DNA of 64,000 nucleotides from Myroides phaeus (GTDB taxonomy: Bacteria > Bacteroidota > Bacteroidia > Flavobacteriales > Flavobacteriaceae): NCBI RefSeq assembly GCF_009799805.1, contig NZ_CP047050.1:2680001-2744000 (forward strand), read 5' to 3'. This document shows positions 8,134-17,430 of the stretch, piece by piece; position 1 is the stretch's first letter, and each line of letters begins with the position of its first letter. The notes beneath the pieces are model-generated. The model was not told where the DNA came from. It made no database searches and saw only the letters and a program-made list of their open reading frames with translations. The translations under genes were made by a program, and so were the position numbers.

Positions 8134-9927
8134 TTATTTCCTATCACTCAATGCTTTCATAAAAGTAATTACATCACTCATCTCTTCATCTGTTAATTCT
8201 AAGGGAGACTCAGGCAACGTTTGATTTGGTACATCAAGCCCTAACCCTATTCCTCCTCCTTTATTATAAAAATCCATTACTTCTTCCAAAGTTTCATACA
8301 CACCATTATGCATATACGGACCACTTTCTCCTGCATTTCTAACAGTTGGTGTTTTAAATGCATATTTTAGCTGCTCTAAATCTGTATTAAATACATATCT
8401 ACCTAAATCCATATCTAATTTTGTTCCCTCTTTATCCATAGGAATCCCCAATACCTCTTGTTCTGAATTAGTAAAATATGGAGGTACTGTTCCATTGAAT
8501 ACAGGAATAAAATGACAAGTAGCACACTCTCCTTTTCCAACAAATAAATTAAACCCATTCTTTTCTTTTTTTGTCAAGGCAGTCTGATCTCCTCTCATAT
8601 ACAAATCAAAACGAGAACTAAAAACAGATAGCGAGCGAATATAAGACGCCAAAGCATTCTCTAATTGCCAAACTTCAATCTGTTCACTACCTACAAAAAC
8701 TTCTTTAAACTTATGTCTATATGATTCAGAATCTCGCAAATGTTTTACTATCTCTTCTAAGTTTCCATGCATCTCATCTTCATTAGTAATTACATCCGAA
8801 GATTGGCTCTCTAATGTAACACTTCTCATATCCCAAAACTGACCGTGATAATAAGCAGCATAGTTTAAAGATGGAGTATTTCGTTTTAATGGATTTCCTT
8901 GCAAATCTAAAGATGTTTTTAACCCATCTGAAAATGCCTTATCTGAATGGTGACAATCAGAGCAACTACGCACGTGATTTTTTGACAACTTACGTTCAAA
9001 AAACAACTCCTTACCTAATGCTATTTTTGCAGGTGTCATATAATATGATTCATCTGGCAAAAAAGCATTCAAATTAATAAGATATTTTTCAAACAAAGAT
9101 CCTACCTCTCCTTTTACCACTTGATTTCCTTGATTAAAAGGAATACCTAACTCCTTTTGTAAGGTTACTACACCTTTTGCAATTGAATCTAAATAAGTTA
9201 CAATATAATCCAAGTAATCAAACTCATTTTTATCAGGGTTTAATTCACATATAGCAATAGCTTCAACCAACAACTTGTTTAACTCAGCAAATTTCTCTGC
9301 CTCTCTCCATTTTTCTGTTAACAATAAAGCCTCAAGAACACCGCGCAAACTCGCCTCAGCTTCAATAAATCGCAATCCACTCTCTGGAGTATCAAACCCT
9401 GTTATACCAAGAGTTGTGACCTGAAACACCTCCATTTTTAAAGCTTCTAAAACAGATGTATCTGAAATAGTAATAACATCAAAATTCTTACGAATACTGT
9501 TTACATTATTTTTAACGATTTTTACTTCTGTTAACAATTCCTTATAATCGACCTCTTTAAAATCACTATAAATCATTTCTTCTATCACTTGAAAGCCCTC
9601 TGCTGGTATAAACTTATTTTCATCTAAATCTAATTGATCCAATGCAGGTCCATTTATTGACTTATTTGTATGGGGTAAAAAATAAGATACAGCCCATTCT
9701 ATTTCTTTAAAGGCTATTCTACTTTTTACAAATGCTTCTCGAATATAAATACTATCCTTTTGTAACTCCACCGCATCAAGCATATGATCTACTTCTTGCT
9801 CTAAAACAGCAACCTTTTCAAGCAAATACTTATTAAAAGAAACATTATCATAACTATTTTCTGACTGTTTACAGCTTACAATTAGCATAAACAAAGACAA
9901 AAAAACTATATACTTAATTTTAAACAT
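8134..9927 (-). CDS. Lipoprotein fusion: imelysin-like domain + di-haem cytochrome c peroxidase
   Basis: Predicted periplasmic lipoprotein (lipobox LIVSC near residue 19). Residues about 30-270 are helical, with AFKEIEWAVSYF and AEGFQVIEEMI, resembling the imelysin-like region of other Bacteroidota peroxidases as I recall them. Residues 295-597 form a MauG/CcpA-type peroxidase with two c-type haem sites, CSDCHH (322-327) and CATCHF (468-473), and the typical TPTVRNAGESGPYMHNG. Such enzymes reduce hydrogen peroxide with electrons from a small donor. It follows the PhoX-like gene by 64 bases with a hairpin between. The peroxidase half is secure; the N-terminal assignment is less so. Confidence 0.85.
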   Translation of the reverse strand: MFKIKYIVFLSLFMLIVSCKQSENSYDNVSFNKYLLEKVAVLEQEVDHMLDAVELQKDSIYIREAFVKSRIAFKEIEWAVSYFLPHTNKSINGPALDQLDLDENKFIPAEGFQVIEEMIYSDFKEVDYKELLTEVKIVKNNVNSIRKNFDVITISDTSVLEALKMEVFQVTTLGITGFDTPESGLRFIEAEASLRGVLEALLLTEKWREAEKFAELNKLLVEAIAICELNPDKNEFDYLDYIVTYLDSIAKGVVTLQKELGIPFNQGNQVVKGEVGSLFEKYLINLNAFLPDESYYMTPAKIALGKELFFERKLSKNHVRSCSDCHHSDKAFSDGLKTSLDLQGNPLKRNTPSLNYAAYYHGQFWDMRSVTLESQSSDVITNEDEMHGNLEEIVKHLRDSESYRHKFKEVFVGSEQIEVWQLENALASYIRSLSVFSSRFDLYMRGDQTALTKKEKNGFNLFVGKGECATCHFIPVFNGTVPPYFTNSEQEVLGIPMDKEGTKLDMDLGRYVFNTDLEQLKYAFKTPTVRNAGESGPYMHNGVYETLEEVMDFYNKGGGIGLGLDVPNQTLPESPLELTDEEMSDVITFMKALSDRK

Positions 9928-9940
9928 AGGCTAAAAATTT

Positions 9941-9973
9941 TCCCCTGATAAAGCACAATACAATACCAGGGGA
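9941..9973 (-). promoter_or_regulatory. Stem-loop between the PhoX-like and peroxidase genes
   Basis: TCCCCTG at 9941-9947 is complementary to CAGGGGA at 9967-9973, giving a 7-base GC-rich stem with a 19-base loop. On the minus strand it is followed by AAAATTTTT just before the peroxidase start. It could be an intercistronic attenuator, an mRNA processing site or a leaky terminator. Confidence 0.55.
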
Positions 9974-9991
9974 TAATACACATCTTTTAAA

Positions 9992-11488
9992 TTATCTTTC
10001 TACATTGCGGATAATTACTACCTGCCCACCTTCTTTATTTTTATTTACCCCTGCCTTATCAGCATCAGCAAATTCGTCTTTTTGCCAAGTGTGAGAGTGA
10101 ATATTTACTGAAAAAGTATTTGGAATTCCTACTAACTCTGAAATATCTTCCATAGCTCCAAACTCCCACGAACCAAACTTTTGTAAATTACCAGATTGAT
10201 TATAATTCTTTTGCCACTCTGCATCATCGCGATTATGTTTCATATTTAACCAAGGCTTATAACTACCATCTGACATTTTATATTGCCAGATATATGAATC
10301 GTGTTGTGCTGCTGCGTAGTAAGAATCTCCATCTTCTTGGATATATACATAATTCTCTGTTACAGCCAAGTTATCTGGATTAATCAAATCTCTTCCAGGA
10401 TTACTATCCCCCTCTGCTATAACAGCAAGTTTACCACTCATCATATTTGCAGGATCAAGAACTAAACGATATACACGTCCCCACATAGTAAACCCTTTTA
10501 CTGGGTTTCCACCACTTGCCTGTCCTGTAGCTGTAAAGTAAATTTCATTACCTTTTTTCGCTCCTTTTCTATAATCAACATCTTCTACACGTGAAAAGCG
10601 AATAACACCTAAATCCATATTCACTTGATTAATCTGTGCTCCTGTCAAATTCTTAGCGTTTGGTATTTCAACAAATTCAACATCATACTCACTTCCTTTT
10701 ACCATATCCATTTCAGTATATCCACCTGATTTACGCTTTAAAGCATATAACTTTCCATTATGTAAATCTCCTCTACTTCCAACATACATCAACAATTGCC
10801 CAGCACTTTGATGACTTGAACTATATCCCTGATCTTCGCCAATAAGTATAAACGTTTTTCCAAGTGAAACATCTATTGGCAGAGGTACAGCATTCTCCAT
10901 ACTTGCTTTTCCTAAAGCAGGTAATACACGGTCAACACTTGATTTTAATGAAACATCTCCCAACGGATTAATAGCGTGTACCATACTTTCTTCACCTGAT
11001 TCCCCTGCTGTCAAAAAAACAGGACCAAAACCATGCACCTCTGGTTTTGCTAATGTTGCAGAACACAACCTTGTTATTCCTCCAATTCCATCAACAATAT
11101 ACTCTCCCTTCACAGGTTTAAACGTTTTATCTAAATACACACGTGAAACAGACTTCATAATCTCGTGATTTGTAATCATCAAATAGCCATCACCATTAGG
11201 GTCTTTCATAAAACCTGCACCATCTGGTTGTCCTCCAAAAACAAAATCTGGCGATTGTTCTAATTTATCCTCACTTGAAATAAGTGAAAAAATCTCCAAA
11301 TTCTCAAATCCAGGCATCGCAAATACAAAAGCTGGCGTTTTTGAAAAATTCTTTAAATCAATTGACGTTTCAGGTTTTTCTTCACCTGGTAATTCTACCT
11401 TAGAAGAATTGTCTTCATCGCAACCAACAAAAGATGTTGCTAATAATAGACCTAAAGCTATTTTAGGCAATTTGTTACTAAGTTTCAT
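9992..11488 (-). CDS. PhoX-like (DUF839) secreted protein, lipoprotein
   Basis: Predicted exported beta-propeller of the PhoX/DUF839 family, which includes calcium-dependent alkaline phosphatases. The signal peptide ends in SFVGC, so it is probably lipidated, unlike Tat-exported PhoX. Recognisable stretches are TNHEIMKSVSRV, TAGESGEESMVHA, LIGEDQGYSSS, and a late PDNLAVTENYVYIQEDG segment that matches the family metal-binding region. The longest frame starts at a TTG at 11512, but the ATG at 11488 gives the normal signal peptide and is preferred. It is upstream of the peroxidase gene in the same direction. Whether it acts on phosphate esters is untested. Confidence 0.75.
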   Translation of the reverse strand: MKLSNKLPKIALGLLLATSFVGCDEDNSSKVELPGEEKPETSIDLKNFSKTPAFVFAMPGFENLEIFSLISSEDKLEQSPDFVFGGQPDGAGFMKDPNGDGYLMITNHEIMKSVSRVYLDKTFKPVKGEYIVDGIGGITRLCSATLAKPEVHGFGPVFLTAGESGEESMVHAINPLGDVSLKSSVDRVLPALGKASMENAVPLPIDVSLGKTFILIGEDQGYSSSHQSAGQLLMYVGSRGDLHNGKLYALKRKSGGYTEMDMVKGSEYDVEFVEIPNAKNLTGAQINQVNMDLGVIRFSRVEDVDYRKGAKKGNEIYFTATGQASGGNPVKGFTMWGRVYRLVLDPANMMSGKLAVIAEGDSNPGRDLINPDNLAVTENYVYIQEDGDSYYAAAQHDSYIWQYKMSDGSYKPWLNMKHNRDDAEWQKNYNQSGNLQKFGSWEFGAMEDISELVGIPNTFSVNIHSHTWQKDEFADADKAGVNKNKEGGQVVIIRNVER

Positions 11489-11921
11489 AATTTTATATTT
11501 TAGTTTTAACAAACTTAGAATTACTGCCTTAGCAACATATTAACATAGTATTATCAAAGTGTTACCAAACCAAACATTACACTCTTATCTATATTACCTC
11601 AGTGTAAACTATGCTTAACATTCAGTTACAATGAATACCTTTACCTAACTAAAACACAAGTCATTACATTAATAAAATAGTTCATTAACCAAGTGAACTC
11701 AACTTATTTGTTATTATTCTAATTAGTCTTTCTTTCCTACCTTCGAATAAAATAAGCTTCTAATAATGGCTTTTTTTACATCCTGCTCATAGCTAATAAA
11801 ATACAAAAGCCCCCTGAGAATACTAATATGATTAAATAGCTATTTCTCCTCTTAACTCTTCCACACTCTATTTTCCCACTAAACCAAAAACTCTTATCTT
11901 AGTGCAGTATTTATAAGAATA
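11489..11921. other. Intergenic region, 433 bases
   Basis: AT-rich spacer between the divergent PhoX-like gene and recG. I see no RNA gene or clear repeat. TATCTTAG near 11895 is a one-mismatch -7 box that may serve recG. Confidence 0.5.
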
Positions 11922-14027
11922 ATGATGAGCAGAAATATCCTTGACACCCCTATCGAATACCTTAAAGGCGTTGGACCACATCGTGGAGACTTGTTTAAGA
12001 AAGAGTTAGGTATATTTACTTATAGAGACTTGCTACACTTGTATCCTAACCGATACATAGATCGTACGCAATACTACAAAATCAACGAACTACAAAGTAA
12101 TAGTAGTGAGGTACAAATTGTAGGAAAAATTATTCATATAAAAACAGTAGAACAAAAAAGAGGTAAGCGCTTAGTGGCAACTTTTACTGATGGTACGGGA
12201 CAAATTGAGTTAGTTTGGTTTCAGGGATTCAAATGGATTCAGGAAAACTTACAACTTAATACCCCTTATGTTGCTTTTGGTAAGCTTAATAGTTTCAACT
12301 ACACATTTTCAATGCCTCATCCTGAGCTTGAACTCTTAGAAGAACACAAAAAAAACATCGCTTCTACTATGCAAGCGGTTTATCCTTCTACAGAAAAGTT
12401 TGGCTCTAAAATTTCTAATAAAACTTTAATTAAGTTGATGACGCAACTCTTAAATGAGAGTCACACTTCATTTATTGATACTTTATCTCCTGATTTCAGA
12501 AAGCAACTAACGTTAATATCAATGCCAGAAGCATTGATTAACATTCACTTTCCTAAAGATCACGACATACTGAATAAAGCACAATTCAGATTAAAGTTTG
12601 AAGAGCTGTTCTACTTGCAAATGCAATTACTTATTAAGAATATTGCGAGAAAAGGAAAAATCAAAGGTTTCCCTTTTGAAACAGTAGGTGATTATTTCAA
12701 TACATTTTACAAGAACCACCTACCCTTTCCGCTAACAGGCGCACAGAAACGTGTGCTTAAAGAAATCAGAAATGACGTTGGCCAGCCTGCCCAAATGAAT
12801 CGCCTACTACAAGGTGACGTGGGTTCAGGTAAGACCATAGTTGCGTTTATGAGTTCTCTTTTAGCCTTAGACAATGGTTTTCAGGCGTGTATTGTTGCCC
12901 CTACGGAAATCTTAGCTACTCAACACTTTATTGGTATAAGTGAGTTGGCAGAACCATTAGGTTTAAACGTCAAACTATTAACAGGATCTACTAAAACAGC
13001 TGAGCGAAGAGTAATTCACCAAGAGCTTGCTGAAGGTAGCCTACATATCTTAATAGGAACGCACGCTTTATTTGAGGACAAGGTTATCTTTAAGAACTTA
13101 GGTTTAGCCATTATAGATGAACAACACCGTTTTGGTGTAGAACAGCGTTCGAAATTATGGAAGAAAAACATCATTCCTCCTCACGTACTGGTAATGACTG
13201 CAACTCCAATTCCAAGAACGCTTGCTATGAGTTTATATGGAGATCTTGACATTTCTGTAATTGATGAATTACCACCTGGAAGAAAGCCAATTAGTACAGC
13301 TCATTATTTTGAGGGTAAAAGACTCGCAGTTTGGCATTTCATCAAACAAGAAATCGCTAAAGGCAGACAAGTATATATCGTATATCCTTTAATTGATGAA
13401 AGTGAAACATTAGATTACAAGAATTTGATGGAAGGATATGAAGGTATATCACGTGATTTTCCATTACCTGAATACAGCGTGAGTATTGTACACGGGCAAA
13501 TGACTCCTGCTGAAAAAGACCGTGAAATGGAGCGTTTTGCAAAAGGAGAAACCAATATTATGGTAGCTACTACCGTTATTGAAGTTGGAGTAAATGTTCC
13601 GAATGCTTCTGTTATGATTATAGAAAGCGCTGAACGTTTTGGTTTATCGCAGTTACACCAGTTAAGAGGTCGTGTTGGTCGTGGTGCCGAACAGAGTTAT
13701 TGTATATTAATGACGGGAGATAAACTAAGCAACGATTCTAAAATTAGAATGGAAACGATGTGTAGAACTAATGATGGTTTTGAAATATCTGAAGTAGATT
13801 TAAAACTTCGTGGACCTGGTGATATAATGGGAACACAACAAAGTGGTACGTTGCCATTAAAAATTGCCGATCTTGTTAAGGACCAAGAGATAATGCATTA
13901 TGCAAGACATCACGCAGTTGAACTTCTAAAGAAAGACCCTTCATTAGAAGATCCTGAAAACCAATATATAAAACAAAAAATAGAGCTATTAAATAGCAAA
14001 ACAACCATTTGGAATTACATAAGCTAA
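11922..14027 (+). CDS. recG: ATP-dependent DNA helicase RecG
   Basis: Branch-migrating helicase that remodels stalled replication forks and Holliday junctions. At 701 residues it has the full family layout: an N-terminal wedge/OB domain (PIEYLKGVGPHRGDLF start), the helicase motor with Walker A GDVGSGKTIVA, the DEQH box IIDEQHRFGVEQR, MTATPIPRTLA, VHGQM and LRGRVGRGAEQS. The end carries LRGPGDIMGTQQSG, a RecG-specific motif. Two adjacent ATGs occur at the start (11922 and 11925). The next gene follows after 10 bases. Confidence 0.97.
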   Translation: MMSRNILDTPIEYLKGVGPHRGDLFKKELGIFTYRDLLHLYPNRYIDRTQYYKINELQSNSSEVQIVGKIIHIKTVEQKRGKRLVATFTDGTGQIELVWFQGFKWIQENLQLNTPYVAFGKLNSFNYTFSMPHPELELLEEHKKNIASTMQAVYPSTEKFGSKISNKTLIKLMTQLLNESHTSFIDTLSPDFRKQLTLISMPEALINIHFPKDHDILNKAQFRLKFEELFYLQMQLLIKNIARKGKIKGFPFETVGDYFNTFYKNHLPFPLTGAQKRVLKEIRNDVGQPAQMNRLLQGDVGSGKTIVAFMSSLLALDNGFQACIVAPTEILATQHFIGISELAEPLGLNVKLLTGSTKTAERRVIHQELAEGSLHILIGTHALFEDKVIFKNLGLAIIDEQHRFGVEQRSKLWKKNIIPPHVLVMTATPIPRTLAMSLYGDLDISVIDELPPGRKPISTAHYFEGKRLAVWHFIKQEIAKGRQVYIVYPLIDESETLDYKNLMEGYEGISRDFPLPEYSVSIVHGQMTPAEKDREMERFAKGETNIMVATTVIEVGVNVPNASVMIIESAERFGLSQLHQLRGRVGRGAEQSYCILMTGDKLSNDSKIRMETMCRTNDGFEISEVDLKLRGPGDIMGTQQSGTLPLKIADLVKDQEIMHYARHHAVELLKKDPSLEDPENQYIKQKIELLNSKTTIWNYIS

Positions 14028-14037
14028 CAATAACACA

Positions 14038-14616
14038 ATGAAATTAGTATTCGCATCAAACAACAAAAACAAGATTAAAGAAATCAAAAATCAACTACCT
14101 GATTCTATCGAAATATTAAGTTTGGAAGACATCGGATGTGTTGTTGATATTCCAGAAACAGCTGATACAATTGAGGGAAACGCTCTTTTAAAAGCAGACT
14201 TTATTAAACGTCACTACGGTTATGACTGTTTTGCTGACGACTCAGGACTTGAAGTTGACGCTTTGAACGGAGCGCCTGGTGTTTACTCTGCTCGTTATGC
14301 AGGGGAACAAAAAAATGACGAGGACAATATGGACAAGTTGTTACGTGAATTGAAAGACAAAGACAATAGAAAAGCCAACTTTAAAACTGTCATTACATTA
14401 CATATCAAAGGTGAAACGTATAATTTTACTGGTATTGTAAACGGTCAAATCATTGACCAACGCAAAGGAACAGATGGTTTTGGATATGATCCTATTTTTC
14501 AAGCAGATGGAATGGATAAAACTTTTGCAGAAATAAGTATGGAAGAAAAAATCGCTATTAGTCACAGAGGAAAAGCTGTTAAACAATTAGTAGAATTCTT
14601 ATTACAAGCAGAATAA
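14038..14616 (+). CDS. rdgB: XTP/dITP diphosphatase (non-canonical purine NTP pyrophosphatase)
   Basis: House-cleaning enzyme that hydrolyses XTP, dITP and related nucleotides to the monophosphate. The 192 residues match the HAM1/RdgB family. Motifs are FASNNKNKIKEI at the start, ADDSGLEVDALNGAPGVYSARYAG for metal and purine binding, GFGYDPIF, and AISHRGKAV near the end. It follows recG by 10 bases and ends at an intrinsic terminator, so recG-rdgB is a two-gene operon. Confidence 0.96.
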   Translation: MKLVFASNNKNKIKEIKNQLPDSIEILSLEDIGCVVDIPETADTIEGNALLKADFIKRHYGYDCFADDSGLEVDALNGAPGVYSARYAGEQKNDEDNMDKLLRELKDKDNRKANFKTVITLHIKGETYNFTGIVNGQIIDQRKGTDGFGYDPIFQADGMDKTFAEISMEEKIAISHRGKAVKQLVEFLLQAE

Positions 14617-14622
14617 AAATAT

Positions 14623-14650
14623 AAAGCTATCATTACTGACAGCTTTTTTT
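14623..14650 (+). terminator. Intrinsic terminator after rdgB
   Basis: AAAGCT/AGCTTT stem, extended by TCA/TGA past one mismatch, closed by a TTAC loop and followed by a T run. Confidence 0.75.
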
Positions 14651-14879
14651 ATGCTAAAATCTCTCCTATTAATCTGCTGTACTACACTACCTTAAAATCA
14701 AATCAACCAACATTACACTACTCCCCTAACCGACTGATAAGCAATATATTTCCTCTTATTTCACACCTATTCGAAAAATAATTTGATTAACTTGTAGAGA
14801 ATTTCATTTCTTCTTCAAGAAATTATCTCTCCAAATTCCACTTCAAATTCCAAAATAAATAACTTTAAAACGTACTTTC

Positions 14880-14953
14880 TTCGGAAGCTGTTCGGAAATC
14901 GTTCGTATCACCTTCGTAAAAAAGGCATCTTTTCCGAACAAGTTCCAAACAAA
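14880..14953. repeat. Two-sided array of 11-base units (TTCGGAA / TTCCGAA)
   Basis: Four units begin exactly 11 bases apart at 14880, 14891, 14902 and 14913: TTCGGAAGCTG, TTCGGAAATCG, TTCGTATCACC and TTCGTAAAAAA. After a short gap, TTCCGAACAAG (14932) and TTCCAAACAAA (14943) follow, also 11 apart, with the opposite orientation of the core (TTCCGAA is the complement of TTCGGAA). The block is richer in GC than its surroundings. Function unknown. Confidence 0.75.
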
Positions 14954-15468
14954 ACTTTTACTAAACTCTTTTTAAAGTATAACAACCATACCCAAAATCA
15001 CAAGTCAGATTACATATACTACAGAATAATAATTGTAATAATTTACTTAAAAGACCTATTATCAAATTATCTAAACTATATCCAATGCACCATTGTTGAA
15101 TATAAAATAGAATGACAAATAATTTCACTGTTTTTACCTGTAATATAAATTTCTTTAAAAAAAGGACCAAATAACCTCTATTGAAAGCAAAAAGTCGGAT
15201 TAAATAGCTTCTAAAAACAGCAATATTTCTAAAACGTAGTAATATTTTAAAGTAAAATATTCAATGATTCTCCCAAAAAGTGTTAAATCACAACTCCCTT
15301 ATAGATAAGGGAAAACAATTACAAAAGCCTCAAAAAGAGCAACAAACACAGACTATTAAGTTCTAAACAAAGCACTTAATATATTACATTTTTCCCACTA
15401 AAACCATAAAATTTGAATTTTTAAAAATAATAACCATATCAAAAGTATCTTTTTACGCAGAATAGTAG

Positions 15469-15476
15469 TACATTTG
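15469..15476 (+). promoter_or_regulatory. -7 box (TACATTTG) of the DEAD-box helicase gene
   Basis: TACATTTG fits TAnnTTTG. It overlaps the TTG codon at 15474 that would begin the longest reading frame, so translation must start downstream, at the ATG at 15495. Confidence 0.7.
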
Positions 15477-15494
15477 CGGCTATTTAATATTTAT

Positions 15495-17360
15495 ATGAAC
15501 AATTTCGAACAATTAGGATTAAATGAATCTCTTTTATCAGCGATTAAAGATTTAGGTTTTGAAAATCCATCTGAGATCCAACAAAAGGCGATTCCATTAC
15601 TATTAGAAAGAAATACCGATATTGTTGCGTTAGCCCAAACGGGGACTGGGAAAACCGCAGCATTTGGTTTCCCTTTGATTCAAAAGATAGACGTGTCTAA
15701 TAAAAACACACAAGCTCTTATCTTATCGCCGACTAGAGAGTTATGTTTGCAAATCGCAAACGAAATCAAACAGTATTCGAAGTACGTAAAAGGACTTCAT
15801 ACTGTAGCTATTTATGGTGGGGCAAGCATTACAGAACAAGCAAAAGACATCAAACGTGGTGCTCATATCATCGTTGCTACTCCAGGTAGAATGCAAGATA
15901 TGATCAACCGTGGTATGGTGAACATCAAGAACATCGAGTACTGTGTATTAGATGAGGCGGATGAAATGCTTAATATGGGCTTCTACGAAGATATCACTGC
16001 TATTTTAGCGGATACACCAAGAGAAAAAAGTACTTGGTTATTCTCAGCTACAATGCCAGCTGAAGTTGCGAGAATCGCAAGAGAATTTATGAAAACACCG
16101 GAAGAAATTACGGTTGGACATAAAAACGAAGGTAACAAAAGCGTTAGTCACGAGTTTTACTTAGTATCTGCAAGAGATCGCTATTTAGCTTTAAAACGCT
16201 TAGCAGATGCAAATCCAAATATTTTCTCAGTTGTATTTTGTAGAACAAAAAGAGATACACAAGCAATTGCAGAAAAATTAATTGAAGATGGTTACAATGC
16301 TGCTGCTCTTCATGGAGATTTATCGCAAGCTCAACGTGATGGTGTTATGAAGTCTTTCCGTGCTAAGCAAATTCAAATGTTAGTTGCTACTGACGTTGCT
16401 GCTCGTGGAATTGACGTTGATGACATTACACACGTAATCAACTATCAATTACCAGACGAAATCGAAACTTACACTCACCGTAGTGGACGTACAGGACGTG
16501 CTGGTAAATCAGGTGTTTCTATGGTAATTGTTACCAAAAGTGAATTAAGAAAAATTTCTGCAATCGAAAGAATTATCAAAAATAAATTCGAAGAGAAACC
16601 AATTCCTTCTGGAATTGAAATTTGCGAAATTCAATTATTCCACTTAGCTAACAGAATCAAAGAAGTAGAAGTTAGCCCTGAAATCGAGGCTTACTTACCT
16701 GCTATCTCTGAATTATTACAAGACTTCGACAAAGAAGAAATCATTAAAAAAGTAGTTTCTGTAGAGTTTAACCAATTCTTAGAGTACTACCAAAAAGCTT
16801 CTAACAGTTTATCTACTGTAGGTGGTGCAAACCGTAACAACTCGAAAGAGGTTCCTACTGATGGTGCTGTACGTTTCTTCGTAAACTTAGGTGCTAAAGA
16901 TGATTTAGATTGGATGTCTTTAAAAGATTATTTACGTGATACTTTAGAATTAGGTCGTGATGACTTATTCAAAGTTGATGTAAAAGAAGGTTTCTCTTTC
17001 TTTAATACTGAAGCTGAACACGCTGAAAAAGTAATGGAAACTCTTAACGGAGTTACTTACAACGGAAGACGTGTTAACGTTGAAATCTCTAATAATGATG
17101 GTGGACGTAACAGCGGAAGACGTGATCATGGAAACCGTGGTGGTGGACGTGGACGCGGTGGTGAAAGAAGATCATCTGAAGGTCGTGGCGGAGAGAGAAG
17201 ATCTTTCGGTGGCGAAAGAAGATCATCTGAAGGTCGCGGAGAAAGAAGATCGTCTGAAGGTCGTGGAGAAAGAAGATCATCTGATCGTTCTCCAAGAAAT
17301 GAAAGAGGATCAAGAAGAAGTAATGACGGTGATTCTTCAAGAAGATCAAGAAGAGACTAA
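15495..17360 (+). CDS. DEAD-box RNA helicase with DbpA-type RNA-binding domain
   Basis: ATP-dependent RNA helicase, probably for ribosome assembly or RNA turnover, similar to DeaD/CsdA. It shows the Q motif (FENPSEIQQKAIPLL), Walker A AQTGTGKTAAF, VLDEADEML, FSATMP, and motifs V-VI ATDVAARGIDVDD and HRSGRTGRAG. Residues about 450-540 are a DbpA-like RNA-binding domain (VRFFVNLGAKDDLDW). The tail is an Arg/Gly/Ser-rich disordered region with about nine-residue GERRSSEGR repeats. The start is the ATG, not an upstream TTG that lies inside the promoter box. Confidence 0.95.
   Translation: MNNFEQLGLNESLLSAIKDLGFENPSEIQQKAIPLLLERNTDIVALAQTGTGKTAAFGFPLIQKIDVSNKNTQALILSPTRELCLQIANEIKQYSKYVKGLHTVAIYGGASITEQAKDIKRGAHIIVATPGRMQDMINRGMVNIKNIEYCVLDEADEMLNMGFYEDITAILADTPREKSTWLFSATMPAEVARIAREFMKTPEEITVGHKNEGNKSVSHEFYLVSARDRYLALKRLADANPNIFSVVFCRTKRDTQAIAEKLIEDGYNAAALHGDLSQAQRDGVMKSFRAKQIQMLVATDVAARGIDVDDITHVINYQLPDEIETYTHRSGRTGRAGKSGVSMVIVTKSELRKISAIERIIKNKFEEKPIPSGIEICEIQLFHLANRIKEVEVSPEIEAYLPAISELLQDFDKEEIIKKVVSVEFNQFLEYYQKASNSLSTVGGANRNNSKEVPTDGAVRFFVNLGAKDDLDWMSLKDYLRDTLELGRDDLFKVDVKEGFSFFNTEAEHAEKVMETLNGVTYNGRRVNVEISNNDGGRNSGRRDHGNRGGGRGRGGERRSSEGRGGERRSFGGERRSSEGRGERRSSEGRGERRSSDRSPRNERGSRRSNDGDSSRRSRRD
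17157..17290 (+). repeat. In-frame repeats encoding the RG-rich helicase tail
   Basis: Units related to GAAAGAAGATCATCTGAAGG recur with spacings in multiples of three, about 27 bases in the last copies, encoding GERRSSEGR. They form the RNA-binding tail and are a likely site of length variation. Confidence 0.75.
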
Positions 17361-17430
17361 GTTGTTAATTTTTTTAAAATAACATACAAAACTGTAAAAT
17401 ATCTCTTATTTTTAAGCAATCTTAAAAACT

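Larger units (their letters stand above)
14651..15494. other. Long AT-rich intergenic region, 844 bases
   Basis: Spacer between rdgB and the DEAD-box gene with no convincing open reading frame. It holds the 11-base-period array at 14880-14953, described separately, and the helicase promoter at its right end. The remainder shows nothing I can name. Confidence 0.6.

Noticed and set aside
14961..15170. Minus-strand 69-codon frame in the intergenic region
   Set aside because: No start context, promoter or recognisable protein pattern. The phenylalanine/leucine-rich translation is expected from AT-rich non-coding DNA.
17071..17382. Alternative-frame protein over the helicase tail
   Set aside because: It is a by-product of the Arg/Gly-rich repeats read in another frame. 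The DbpA-like domain and tail in the main frame are well supported.
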